Below, piece by piece: positions 32,582-40,567 of a stretch of DNA of 64,000 bases; within the stretch, counting starts at the first letter, position 1, and each line of letters begins with the position of its first letter. The notes below the pieces were generated by a model, which saw nothing but the letters and a program-made list of their open reading frames with translations, did not search any database and was not told where the DNA came from. Both the position numbers and the translations under genes were made by a program. This DNA comes from Hydrogenophaga sp. (GTDB lineage: Bacteria; Pseudomonadota; Gammaproteobacteria; Burkholderiales; Burkholderiaceae_C), in contig JAGXSV010000073.1 in the NCBI GenBank assembly GCA_018333605.1, positions 1 to 64,000 of the forward strand. The letters are read 5' to 3'.

Positions 32582-33892
32582 ATGAAACTCGACGACCTCA
32601 TTCTTGTCAGCGTGGACGACCACGCGATCGAACCGCGCGGTGCTTTTGACCGCCACATGCCAGCCAAATTCAAGGGCCGCGAGCCCAAGGTGGTGCAAAG
32701 CAAGGGCCGTGATGTCTGGGTCTTTGAAGGCCGTGCCACGGGCTACATGGGCCTGAACTCGGTGGTGGGTCGGCCGAAGGACGAATACGGCATGGAGCCT
32801 CTGGGCTATGAACACATGCGCCGCGGCACCTGGGATATCAAAGCCCGTGTCGAGGACATGAACGCCAACGGCGTTCTCGGGTCGATCTGCTTTCCGACCT
32901 TTCCCGGTTTCGCAGGTCAACGCTTCCAGCAGTACAAGGACGCGCGGGAGGTCTCGTTTGCAGCCATCCAGGCCTACAACGACTGGCACCTGCACGATTG
33001 GTGCAATGCCGCACCGGGTCGGTTCATTCCACTGAGTCTGATTCCCTGGTGGGACGGTGCATTGGCGGCTCAGGAAATCGGGCGCATGGCGAAACTCGGC
33101 GTTCACGCGATTTCGCTCTCGGACAACCCGGCACTGCACGGATTCCCGTCGATCCACTCTGACCACTGGGACCCGGTATGGCAGGCCTGCGCGGACAACG
33201 ACGTCGTGATCTGCTGCCACATCGGTACCGGCGTCAAGGCCGAGCATGCCTCGGACCTCACGCCGATCGATGCCTGGATCACCTCGATGCCGATCTCGAT
33301 CGCCAACTCGGCCGCCGACTGGATCTGGGCACCCATGTGGAAGAAATACCCCAACCTGCGCATGGCCTTGTCCGAGGGCAGCATCGGGTGGATTCCCTAT
33401 CTGCTGGAGCGCGCCGACTTCACCTACCGGCACCACCACGAGTGGACCAACACCGACTTCGGCGGCGGAAAGCCCAGCGATGTTTTCAGAAAGCACATCA
33501 TCACCTGCTTCATAGAAGACGAATTTGGCCTTCGCAATCTGGCCGACATCGGTGAAGACAAGGTGACCTGGGAATGCGACTACCCGCACTCCGACTGCAC
33601 CTGGCCGGGTTCCCCGGAGATCTTCCATGCCCAGACCCAGCACCTGACCGATGTGCAGATCGACAAGATCGGCCACCTCAATGCCATGCGGGAGTTCTCC
33701 TATGACCCGTTCTCGATTTTGGGACGCGAGAACTGCACGGTGGGCGCGCTGCGGGCGCAGGCCAAGCATGTGAGTGTGGAGCCCATGTTGGGCATGGGAG
33801 GGGCCAAGCCGGTGCGTGTGGCCGGTAAGCCCGTGACGTCGGGCGACATCAACAAGATGTTTGCCGATGCAGATGCCGAAACCGCGCTGTAA
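32582..33892 (+). CDS. Amidohydrolase family protein (type B)
   Basis: Amidohydrolase-2 family enzyme, 436 residues. The N-terminus reads VSVDDHAIEP, the D-x-H form of the metal motif common in this subgroup; later ligands appear as ICCHIGTG (His) and the strand-8 Asp in ECDYPHSDCTWP, which is retained, unlike in the other two amidohydrolases of the window. About 90 residues longer than those. Members of this subgroup are frequent near Rieske and P450 genes of terpenoid or aromatic pathways, but I know of no firmly assigned reaction. It starts at ATG 32582 with TGGAG upstream. Confidence 0.87.
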   Translation: MKLDDLILVSVDDHAIEPRGAFDRHMPAKFKGREPKVVQSKGRDVWVFEGRATGYMGLNSVVGRPKDEYGMEPLGYEHMRRGTWDIKARVEDMNANGVLGSICFPTFPGFAGQRFQQYKDAREVSFAAIQAYNDWHLHDWCNAAPGRFIPLSLIPWWDGALAAQEIGRMAKLGVHAISLSDNPALHGFPSIHSDHWDPVWQACADNDVVICCHIGTGVKAEHASDLTPIDAWITSMPISIANSAADWIWAPMWKKYPNLRMALSEGSIGWIPYLLERADFTYRHHHEWTNTDFGGGKPSDVFRKHIITCFIEDEFGLRNLADIGEDKVTWECDYPHSDCTWPGSPEIFHAQTQHLTDVQIDKIGHLNAMREFSYDPFSILGRENCTVGALRAQAKHVSVEPMLGMGGAKPVRVAGKPVTSGDINKMFADADAETAL

Positions 33893-33907
33893 CCCAAGGC
33901 GAACCAG

Positions 33908-33997
33908 ATGAAACAACGCAACGATGTGCCATGTCAGGTCGATTTCCGGCATTATGACCATGTCGGGCTGAACCTTGACCAGCAGGCGTTCGCCTGA
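33908..33997 (+). CDS. Very small ORF (29 aa) coupled to the MDR reductase gene
   Basis: A 29-codon frame from ATG 33908 starts 15 bases after the amidohydrolase and ends with TGA whose last base is the A of the next gene's ATG (TGATG at 33995-33999). This coupling suggests the frame is translated, perhaps only to allow reinitiation. It begins MKQRNDVPCQVDFRHYDH, resembling the small ORF at 32464. No family recognised. Confidence 0.35.
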   Translation: MKQRNDVPCQVDFRHYDHVGLNLDQQAFA

Positions 33998-34923
33998 TGC
34001 GCGCCGCTGTCATCACCGAGCGCGGCCTGGGACCGGTCCTGCAGGACTTTCCTGCTCCGCAAGCACGCGAGGGCGCGACCTTGATCAAGGTCGACACCGC
34101 CGGACTGGGAGGCTGGGACGTTCTGGGCGCCTACCGTCTGGGGGTGCAATTCCCTTGCGTCATTCGTGGCGAGGGGGTCGGCCGTGCGTCGGATGGGCGC
34201 CGGGTCTATTTTGGTGAGCGCTCGGTGGCGCCCTTTGGCGCCTGGGCCGAGCAAACCCTGGTGCCGACCGAAGAGGTGTGGGACGTGCCCGACGATGTGG
34301 ACGATGTGCTCGCCATCACCATGGGCATCGCGGGCACGGGCGCGCTGCTGCCGCTGGAGCAGGCCGCTATCAAGCCCGGCGAGAACGTGTTGATCCTCGG
34401 CGCGACCGGAACGCTGGGGCAGATCGCGCTTCAGCTCGCGCGCATTCTGGGGGCGGGTCGTGTGGTGGGGGCGGCCCGAGATGCGGCCGCGCTGGAACGC
34501 CTGCGCGCCCGCGGCCTGGCCGATGCCGTGGTGGCGCTGGGCAGCGACGACGATGCCGCCGCCCTGAAGGCCGTGGCGGGGGAGGGCTTCGACGTGGTGC
34601 TCGATGGCGTCTGTGGACCGCCCCTGCTCGCTGCCCTGAAGGCCACACGCTGGGGGGCACGCATCCTCACCATCGGCACCGGCGCCGGGCGCGACATCCA
34701 GCTCAACATCGCCGATCTGCTGTTCCGAACGCTCAGCTGTGTGGGCACTGGTCAGCGTTCACCGAGTGATCGTGAGGCCACCTGGCGCAGGCTCTTGCAG
34801 CTGGCACGTGAACACCAGATCACTTTCGATCATGTGGGTTACCGCTTCGATCAGATGCCTGATGCCTGGGCGGCGCAGGTGGCGGGGCCTCATGCCAAGA
34901 TCACGGCCTCCTTTCGGGGCTGA
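33997..34923 (+). CDS. MDR family (quinone-oxidoreductase-like) dehydrogenase/reductase
   Basis: Medium-chain dehydrogenase/reductase of 308 residues, shorter than the usual 320-340. Substrate domain with RGEGVGRA and GAWAEQTLVP; Rossmann motif ILGATGTLGQIALQLA near residue 133; DGVCGPPLLAALKAT after it. No structural zinc Cys cluster and no catalytic Cys-x-His pair are visible, so it is a zinc-less reductase. Probably reduces an enone or oxidises an alcohol in the pathway. It ends the Rieske/P450/amidohydrolase operon. Confidence 0.85.
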   Translation: MRAAVITERGLGPVLQDFPAPQAREGATLIKVDTAGLGGWDVLGAYRLGVQFPCVIRGEGVGRASDGRRVYFGERSVAPFGAWAEQTLVPTEEVWDVPDDVDDVLAITMGIAGTGALLPLEQAAIKPGENVLILGATGTLGQIALQLARILGAGRVVGAARDAAALERLRARGLADAVVALGSDDDAAALKAVAGEGFDVVLDGVCGPPLLAALKATRWGARILTIGTGAGRDIQLNIADLLFRTLSCVGTGQRSPSDREATWRRLLQLAREHQITFDHVGYRFDQMPDAWAAQVAGPHAKITASFRG

Positions 34924-34983
34924 TGCGCATGCTGTGGATGGGCTGATCCAGCAGCAGGGCAATGAGTGGGGTAGAAGATCGGT

Positions 34984-35020
34984 GTTAACCCTTGTTTTTT
35001 GCCGCATTTTGCAAATACGA
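34984..35020 (+). promoter_or_regulatory. Promoter candidate of the second Rieske oxygenase
   Basis: GTTAACCCTTG (34984-34994) matches the GGTAAACCCTTG motif at 29039 and 40515. The TTG of the motif begins a possible -35 (TTGTTT, 34992), followed by 17 bases and ATACGA. The motif plus weak -10 would suit an activator-dependent promoter. The rest of the gap up to 35098 is AT-rich and has no gene. Confidence 0.45.
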
Positions 35021-35098
35021 GGGGCTTTATATGTACACAGTTGGATGAATTGTTTATATTAAGTCTTCACCGCTGCTTAACAGATGAAGGAGACGCGC

Positions 35099-36499
35099 AT
35101 GCTGAGCCCGACACACCTCACACTTTCCGATGGAACCAAGGTCTCTGACCTGGTCAATGTCGCCACCCGGGAGGTGCAGATGCGCGCACTCTCGGATCCC
35201 GAGCTCTACGAGATGGAGATGGAACAGATCTTCGGCAAGATCTGGGTATTCCTCGGTCACGAATCTGAGATTCCGAACTCCGGCGATTTCATCACCCGCG
35301 ACATGGGTTCCGACTCGGTGCTGGTCACGCGCGACAAGTCGGGCGAGGTCCATGTGCTGCTCAACCTGTGTTCGCACCGCGGTATGCGGGTTTCAACCCT
35401 GGATGCGGGCAACACCCAGATTCACACTTGCATCTACCACGGTTGGGCATTCCGCCCGAACGGTGCCTTTCTCGGTGCGCCGGTCGAAAAAGAGACGATG
35501 CACGGCAAGATGATGAGCAAGGATGAGCTGGGTCTGAAGAAGGCCCGGGTCACGCTGTATGGTGGGCTGATCTTTGCGACCTGGAACATCGACGGGCCTT
35601 CGTTTGATGACTTTCTCGGCGATGCCAAGTGGTACTACGACATTCTTTTCAAGCGCACGGACAAAGGCATGGAAGTGCTGGGTCCGCCGCAACGCTTCAC
35701 GGTTCGCGCCAACTGGAAGGCTGCCGGCGAGCAATCGGCCGCCGACGGGTACCACACGCTGACCCTGCACCGCTGGCTCGGCGAGGTCGGCAATTACTCC
35801 AAGAAGGGTGAGGGTGAGGGCGGCGGCGGTGATCTGAGCCCAGAGATGTACGGCGTGGAAGTGAGCTCTCCCCATGGCCATGCGTTGCGCTGCATCGATC
35901 TGGGGCGAAAGATCCGCCGCATGACGGGGCTGGACCCCGATGTGCTCAGCGTTGACGAAAAGCTCAACGCCTTGCCACCGGCCGGTATGACCAAGGACAT
36001 GGTCGAGCAACTCAAACGCAACCTTACCCCTGAACAGCTGAAGGTGCAGACCAGCATGCCACCCCAGGTGGGCGGCATTTTCCCGAACGTGTTGTTTGGC
36101 TTTGTCTACATCCCCCAGGCCGATGGCACCGTGGTCGGCTCGATGACCATGCACGCCTATGTGCCTAAAGGGCCGGACAAACTGGAGTTCGTGAACTGGA
36201 TCTTCGCCGAGAAGGACGCGCCGCAAGATCTGCGCGACAAGATGCTCAAGCAGACCATCCAGTTGTTTGGTACGTCGGGCATGGTTGAGCAGGACGACTC
36301 CGACACCTGGCCTCACATGACCCTGGCCGCCAAGGGCGCACAGGGCAAGAAGGCGACGCTGAAGTACCAGGCGGTCTACGAAACCGGCGCCCCCGAAGGC
36401 TGGCCCGGCCCTGGCATCGTCAATGAGGGCTTCACCAAGGACGACACGCAGTGGCACTGGTGGATGTATTGGCGCCAGCTCATGGGCGGCAATGTCTGA
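35099..36499 (+). CDS. Rieske non-heme iron oxygenase, alpha subunit (copy 2)
   Basis: Second ring-hydroxylating oxygenase alpha subunit, also 466 residues from ATG 35099 (AAGGAG seven bases upstream; the in-frame ATG at 35084 contains the ribosome-binding site itself and is rejected). Rieske ligands Cys91, His93, Cys111, His114; iron ligands Asp216, His219, His224 in ADGYHTLTLH. It is strongly similar to copy 1 along its whole length; differences cluster in the loop after the iron ligands and in the 250-330 region that lines the substrate pocket in this family. It may act on a later intermediate, or on the other ring or isomer of the substrate. Confidence 0.95.
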   Translation: MLSPTHLTLSDGTKVSDLVNVATREVQMRALSDPELYEMEMEQIFGKIWVFLGHESEIPNSGDFITRDMGSDSVLVTRDKSGEVHVLLNLCSHRGMRVSTLDAGNTQIHTCIYHGWAFRPNGAFLGAPVEKETMHGKMMSKDELGLKKARVTLYGGLIFATWNIDGPSFDDFLGDAKWYYDILFKRTDKGMEVLGPPQRFTVRANWKAAGEQSAADGYHTLTLHRWLGEVGNYSKKGEGEGGGGDLSPEMYGVEVSSPHGHALRCIDLGRKIRRMTGLDPDVLSVDEKLNALPPAGMTKDMVEQLKRNLTPEQLKVQTSMPPQVGGIFPNVLFGFVYIPQADGTVVGSMTMHAYVPKGPDKLEFVNWIFAEKDAPQDLRDKMLKQTIQLFGTSGMVEQDDSDTWPHMTLAAKGAQGKKATLKYQAVYETGAPEGWPGPGIVNEGFTKDDTQWHWWMYWRQLMGGNV

Positions 36500-36559
36500 A
36501 CCCTCTTCCAGCCCCCGAGCTCTCGTCGCAATTCGATACCCCCATTTTCGGAGATTCTC

Positions 36560-37096
36560 ATGAGTGAAGCCCAAGGCGCCCTGGTGCCGATTGGATCGCC
36601 TGTTTACAACCAGATCCTCCAATTCCTGTACGTCGAAGCGCGACTGCTGGATGAAACCCGCCTCAAGGAATGGGGCGACACGCTGGCACAGGATCTGATC
36701 TACACCGCCCCCTTGAGGGAAACCCGGCCGGTGAGTCAGCAGGCGGCGTCGGTGGTGCGCACCATGCAGCACTACCACGACGACTGGCGTTCCGTGATGG
36801 GGCGCATTGTCCGCCTCACCGGTACCAAGAGCGCCTGGGCGGAAGACCCCCCATCGCGCACGCGGCGGCTGGTGACCAATGTCCTGGTTGAAGAGACCGA
36901 CAAGCCCCAGGAATACAGCGTGCGCAGCTACCTGCTGGTGACGCGCAGCCGTTTCAACTTCGACGAGTTTGACCTGATCAGCGCCGAGCGCCGGGATGTG
37001 CTGCGGGTCGATGGCGAGAGCTTCAAGCTGGCGCGCCGTGAGATCCTGCTGGATCAGGCTGTGCTGGGAACTCCGAACCTGGCCATCTTCCTCTGA
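36560..37096 (+). CDS. Rieske oxygenase beta subunit (copy 2)
   Basis: Structural beta subunit of 178 residues. Markers: SVMGRIVRLTGTKSAWAEDP, PSRTRRLVTNVLV, and the end VLGTPNLAIFL. Start ATG 36560 with a CGGAG site upstream. Paired with the copy-2 alpha gene 60 bases before. Followed by a hairpin shared with the convergent DUF2889 gene. Confidence 0.93.
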   Translation: MSEAQGALVPIGSPVYNQILQFLYVEARLLDETRLKEWGDTLAQDLIYTAPLRETRPVSQQAASVVRTMQHYHDDWRSVMGRIVRLTGTKSAWAEDPPSRTRRLVTNVLVEETDKPQEYSVRSYLLVTRSRFNFDEFDLISAERRDVLRVDGESFKLARREILLDQAVLGTPNLAIFL

Positions 37097-37104
37097 GCCT
37101 GTTA

Positions 37105-37129
37105 ATCGCCTTCAGACCTTGAAGGCGAT
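37105..37129. terminator. Hairpin between convergent Rieske beta and DUF2889 genes
   Basis: Perfect 10-bp stem ATCGCCTTCA / TGAAGGCGAT with a 5-base loop, spanning the stop codon of the DUF2889 gene. There is no long T run on either strand, so it is a possible bidirectional terminator or mRNA-end stabiliser. Confidence 0.6.
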
Positions 37130-37852
37130 CCAGTCCTGGTCGTCCCGGCACAACTGGTCGGGCTGCCAGGTGAAGTTCCAGGTCGAACCCACCTGGCGCA
37201 GAGCCAGAGGGGCCTGTTCAGGCTGTTGCGCATAGCAGGCGCCGCTCAATTGGGCGTGCCGTTGGGCATCAAGTGGGCGGTTCTTGCCCATGGATATCAC
37301 CGCACATCGCCGCAACACCAGGGCCGCCTCGGCCATGTCTTCGCTCAGGTGGCTCAGAGCCCAGCGCGCCATGCCCTGGCGCAAACCGATGCCGCTGTAG
37401 GGCGGCGGTCCTTCGATCTCAAGATCCTGGACATCCCAGGCCAGCAGCCGGGTGCCGTCTCGGTCCAGGGTGGCATGGGTGCGCCCGTCGACCCGCAAAG
37501 GTATCTCGATGTCATAGCGCCGTTCCTGCAGAGCGCGTGCCGCGGCCGCGGCCGTCAGGCCACTGAGTTCCAGCATGTGGGTGCATTGCTGGCTGGCATC
37601 GACCTGGCGCATCACCGCGTGTGCACTGGTGGCTGGGACCGTACCCACCAGCTGCTGGAGCTGGTCTGCCGCAGAGGGGCACAGGCTGTAGGGGTGGCGG
37701 GGCGCTTGCGCGTGCAGGGAAGCGATGAGGCCATCCCGGACCACCAGTTCAACCCGGAAATGGTGGAAGTCGTCCTCAAGCGCAGCCCGGTACCGGATGC
37801 CGATCTCCATGGGGTCGGTGGCGATCAGAATGCGTCGTCGGAACAGAGGCAT
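37112..37852 (-). CDS. DUF2889 family protein
   Basis: A 246-residue protein that fits DUF2889: an N-terminal half with YRAALEDDFHHFRVELVVRDG and HAQAPRHPYSLCPSAADQLQQLVG, the family core with a single conserved Cys, then a C-terminal helical part. DUF2889 genes recur in clusters with Rieske oxygenases and CoA ligases, but no activity is known to me. It is oriented against the oxygenase genes and lies divergent from the SDR at 37975, so it may share control with it. Confidence 0.75.
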   Translation of the reverse strand: MPLFRRRILIATDPMEIGIRYRAALEDDFHHFRVELVVRDGLIASLHAQAPRHPYSLCPSAADQLQQLVGTVPATSAHAVMRQVDASQQCTHMLELSGLTAAAAARALQERRYDIEIPLRVDGRTHATLDRDGTRLLAWDVQDLEIEGPPPYSGIGLRQGMARWALSHLSEDMAEAALVLRRCAVISMGKNRPLDAQRHAQLSGACYAQQPEQAPLALRQVGSTWNFTWQPDQLCRDDQDWIAFKV

Positions 37853-37919
37853 GCGGACTTTCTAGGGTTTCTACCGAGCAGGAAATCCACGATGTTCACG
37901 TCTTCCCGGCTGACACGAG

Positions 37920-37960
37920 TTGTCTTAAAGTGTACGATAAATAAGAATGTGTTCAATATA
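37920..37960 (+). promoter_or_regulatory. Promoter with TGTTCAATATA box upstream of SDR
   Basis: TTGTCT (37920) and AAGAAT (37943) with a 17-bp spacer form a fair sigma-70 promoter. TGTTCAATATA at 37950-37960 overlaps the expected transcription start and is identical to 3161-3171 before the DUF1302 operon, where the flanking ATAAATA is also shared. A repressor site is the simplest reading. Confidence 0.6.
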
Positions 37961-37974
37961 TATCTGGAGACTCG

Positions 37975-38775
37975 ATGGATCTGCTGAAAGACAAAGTGGC
38001 CTTGATCACAGGGGCCGGGGGCGGCATAGGCCGAGGCGTCGCTCGATGCTACGCACGCGAAGGTGCGGCGGTGCTGATTGCCGAGCTTGACCCGGTGACA
38101 GGGGCTGAGGCCGAACTCGAGCTCAAGCAGATGGGTGCCCGCGCCCTGTTCGTTCCGACCGACGTGTTGCGCAAGGAAAGTGTGGAGGCTTCGGTCCAGG
38201 CTGCGGTGGACCATTTCGGGGGGCTCGACATCCTGGTCAACAACGCCTTTGTGCCTTCGGAGAACGTGTTGCTGGAGGACAAGACGGACGCGATGCTGGA
38301 GCGCACCCTGACCTCGACCGTCTGGGCCAGCTGGTGGGCGATGCGTGCGGCCATGCCGCACATGCGCCAGCGCGGTGGTGGGCGCATCATCAACTTCACC
38401 TCGATTGATGTGGACATTGGCGCCTGGCAACACGCGGACTACAACACGGGCAAATCGGGTGTGGTCGGGTTGACCCGCAGCGCGGCGGCCGAGTGGGGCC
38501 GTTTCAACATCACCTGCAACGCCATTGCGCCGACCGCCATGGGCGCCACCTTCCACAAGCTGGCCGCTGAAATCCCCGGTTTTGCCGAGCGCTCGGCGGC
38601 AGCACGACCGCTGGGTCGATCCGGTGACCCGGAGCTCGACATCGGGCCTGTGGTCGTTTTTCTGGGTTCGGAGATGGCCCGGTTCGTGACCGGGATCACC
38701 ATGCACGTGGACGGCGGCCTGCACCTGCCCGGCTACAACTCGCGCCCGGCCCATGTGCCGGTGCGCGAATACTGA
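37975..38775 (+). CDS. SDR family oxidoreductase
   Basis: Classical SDR of 266 residues: cofactor motif TGAGGGIGRGVARC, VNNAF at the NNAG position, Ser 13 before Tyr (NFTSIDVDIGAWQHADYNTGK), and HVDGG near the end. The Tyr motif is YNTGK rather than YxxSK, which is acceptable. An ATG at 37975 has TGGAG upstream. Single-gene unit, ending convergently with the CoA ligase gene at a hairpin. Confidence 0.87.
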   Translation: MDLLKDKVALITGAGGGIGRGVARCYAREGAAVLIAELDPVTGAEAELELKQMGARALFVPTDVLRKESVEASVQAAVDHFGGLDILVNNAFVPSENVLLEDKTDAMLERTLTSTVWASWWAMRAAMPHMRQRGGGRIINFTSIDVDIGAWQHADYNTGKSGVVGLTRSAAAEWGRFNITCNAIAPTAMGATFHKLAAEIPGFAERSAAARPLGRSGDPELDIGPVVVFLGSEMARFVTGITMHVDGGLHLPGYNSRPAHVPVREY

Positions 38776-38780
38776 TGGAC

Positions 38781-38808
38781 CAAGAAGCGCTGGGTTTAGC
38801 GCTTCTTG
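38781..38808. terminator. Hairpin between convergent SDR and CoA ligase genes
   Basis: An 11-bp perfect stem CAAGAAGCGCT / AGCGCTTCTTG with a 6-base loop. It includes the stop codon region of the CoA ligase gene (38796-38798). No T run follows, so termination efficiency is uncertain. Confidence 0.65.
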
Positions 38809-40427
38809 ACCTGGATGCCGCTGGTCTCCTGATCCCAGGTGGTCGGCGTGCAGCCCTGGTCACGCAGTTCGTACTTGAGAACCCGCCCCTGTGGGTTCTT
38901 CGGGAGGCTGTCGCGGAATTCGATGTAGCGCGGCAACGCGTAATAAGGCACCGCGTCAATGGCCCACCGGAACAGGTCCTCGGGACTCAGCGTCATGTCG
39001 GGGCGCAGCATGGCCGTCACCTTGACGTCGTCCTCTCCCTTGTCAGACGGCACGGCGTGCACAGCGACTTCAGCGAGGGCCGGATGACGCGCAAACGCCG
39101 CCTCCATCTCGAAGCTGGAAATGTTCTCGCCGCGCCGGCGCAAGTAGTCCTTCTTGCGGTCCACGAAGTAGAAAAAACCTTGCTCGTCGAACTTGCCAAT
39201 GTCCCCGGTGTGCAACCAGAGATTGCGCATGATCTTCAGCGTGTCTTCTGGCCGGCGCCAGTAGCCCATGAACATGATGTCCGGGCGCAGCGGTCGCACC
39301 ACGATCTCGCCGGAAGTCCCGGTCGGTACCTCGCGGTCGAGGTCGTCCACGATGCGCACGTCGAAGTCGGGAATGCGAGTGCCCGACGAGCCGGGCGCTG
39401 CGTATTCACCCCCGGCCAGCGAGGTGATAACCGCCGCCTCCGTGAGCCCGTAGCCATTGCCGCCCACCTGTTTGGCGCCAAAGCGTTCGCGCCAGATGGC
39501 TTTGACTTCTTCGGTGAACGGATTGCCACGCACCGTGTGGATCTGTCCCTTGCAGCGCTGTCCCGCTTCGGTGTCGGGCGCATTGGCCAGCATGGCGCCC
39601 ATGCTGCCCAGGATGGAGGCGATGGTCGCACCGCTGCGCTCCACCTCGGGCCAGAAATTCGACACCGAAAAGCGCGGCACAAAGGCGACACGGGCGCCGA
39701 CCAGGATCGACGCCAGCACGCCCACGCACATGGCGTTCATGTGGAACAGTGGCAGCGGCGTGATCGTGACGTCGTTTTCGTTGGCCGGACCGGCGCGCAG
39801 TTGCAGGCGCGCCAGGTTGCACATGTAGTTGTAGCTGATCATGCAGCCCTTGGACGGCCCGGTGGTGCCCGAGGTGTAGATGAGGCAAGCGAGTTCCCAG
39901 GGGTTGGGTTTGCGCTCGATCGCGCTGTCGTCATAACCCTGGTGCTCGCTGAGAGGTGCCAGTGGCAGGGTGCCACACTGTCCGTTGCCGGGCTCACCCC
40001 GGGTCAGCACCTGCTTCACGTCCGGCAGCCCATCCGAGACCGCCGCGATGCGTTCGACGTAGTTCGCTTCGCAGACCACCAATGCGGCTCCTGCATCGGC
40101 GATCTGGTGGCGCAGAAATTCGCCCTTGAGGGCCGTGTTGATGGGGACGCTGACAGCGCAAAGCTTGTTGATGGCGAACCAGCAGAGCACCGCGTCGACG
40201 TTGTTGTCGAGCATCGTCACCACGGTTTGCCCAGCTTGCACACCGAGTGCTGCAAACGAATGGGCCAAGCGGGTCGATTGGCGATCCACCTCACCGTAAG
40301 TATGAAATTCACCCGAAAAGTCGAGCAGAACCCGGTCAGGGTGTTTCGCTACCGCGCGTTCAAGCGCTGCAATGACCGTATCCTGTTGACCGAGAGACCA
40401 TGTGTCTGGGTTGCCAATGCCTGCCAT
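38796..40427 (-). CDS. AMP-dependent acyl-CoA ligase (paralogue 2)
   Basis: Adenylate-forming ligase of 543 residues from ATG 40427. P-loop YTSGTTGPSKGC, NGYGLTEA, HTGDIGKFDEQGFFYFVDRK and the C-terminal NPQGRVLKYELR with the catalytic Lys. Very similar to the ligase at 24012, including the TALKGEFLRHQIADAGAA segment, which suggests duplication within the cluster and action on related acids. The reading frame is open further upstream, but MAGIGNPDTW is the natural start. Divergent from the TetR at 40568. Confidence 0.9.
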   Translation of the reverse strand: MAGIGNPDTWSLGQQDTVIAALERAVAKHPDRVLLDFSGEFHTYGEVDRQSTRLAHSFAALGVQAGQTVVTMLDNNVDAVLCWFAINKLCAVSVPINTALKGEFLRHQIADAGAALVVCEANYVERIAAVSDGLPDVKQVLTRGEPGNGQCGTLPLAPLSEHQGYDDSAIERKPNPWELACLIYTSGTTGPSKGCMISYNYMCNLARLQLRAGPANENDVTITPLPLFHMNAMCVGVLASILVGARVAFVPRFSVSNFWPEVERSGATIASILGSMGAMLANAPDTEAGQRCKGQIHTVRGNPFTEEVKAIWRERFGAKQVGGNGYGLTEAAVITSLAGGEYAAPGSSGTRIPDFDVRIVDDLDREVPTGTSGEIVVRPLRPDIMFMGYWRRPEDTLKIMRNLWLHTGDIGKFDEQGFFYFVDRKKDYLRRRGENISSFEMEAAFARHPALAEVAVHAVPSDKGEDDVKVTAMLRPDMTLSPEDLFRWAIDAVPYYALPRYIEFRDSLPKNPQGRVLKYELRDQGCTPTTWDQETSGIQVKKR

Positions 40428-40567
40428 GTGAAAAGCTCCAAACCGTGACGAAAGCCACAGATTATTCTGTATATAGATACTAATTCTAAATGCAGATTTC
40501 ACAACGGATGTGCTGGTAAACCCTTGACTTTGCCCCGTTGCAGCAACTTCACCGACCTTCAGAAAGT
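40428..40567. promoter_or_regulatory. Divergent control region between CoA ligase and TetR genes
   Basis: AT-rich 140-bp region. It holds ATGCAGATTT (40490-40499), close to the ATGCAGAATTT element of 3205 and 59675, and GGTAAACCCTTG (40515-40526), identical to 29039-29050. The latter overlaps TTGACT (40524), a fair -35 for the TetR gene. TATATAGATACTAATTCTA near 40470-40488 is a weak dyad. The presence of two motif types shared with other promoters suggests that this region is a hub of the regulon. Confidence 0.5.

Noticed and set aside
38775-40448. Plus-strand frame of 557 codons opposite the second CoA ligase
   Set aside because: Mirror of a clear ligase gene; composition biased and no family features.
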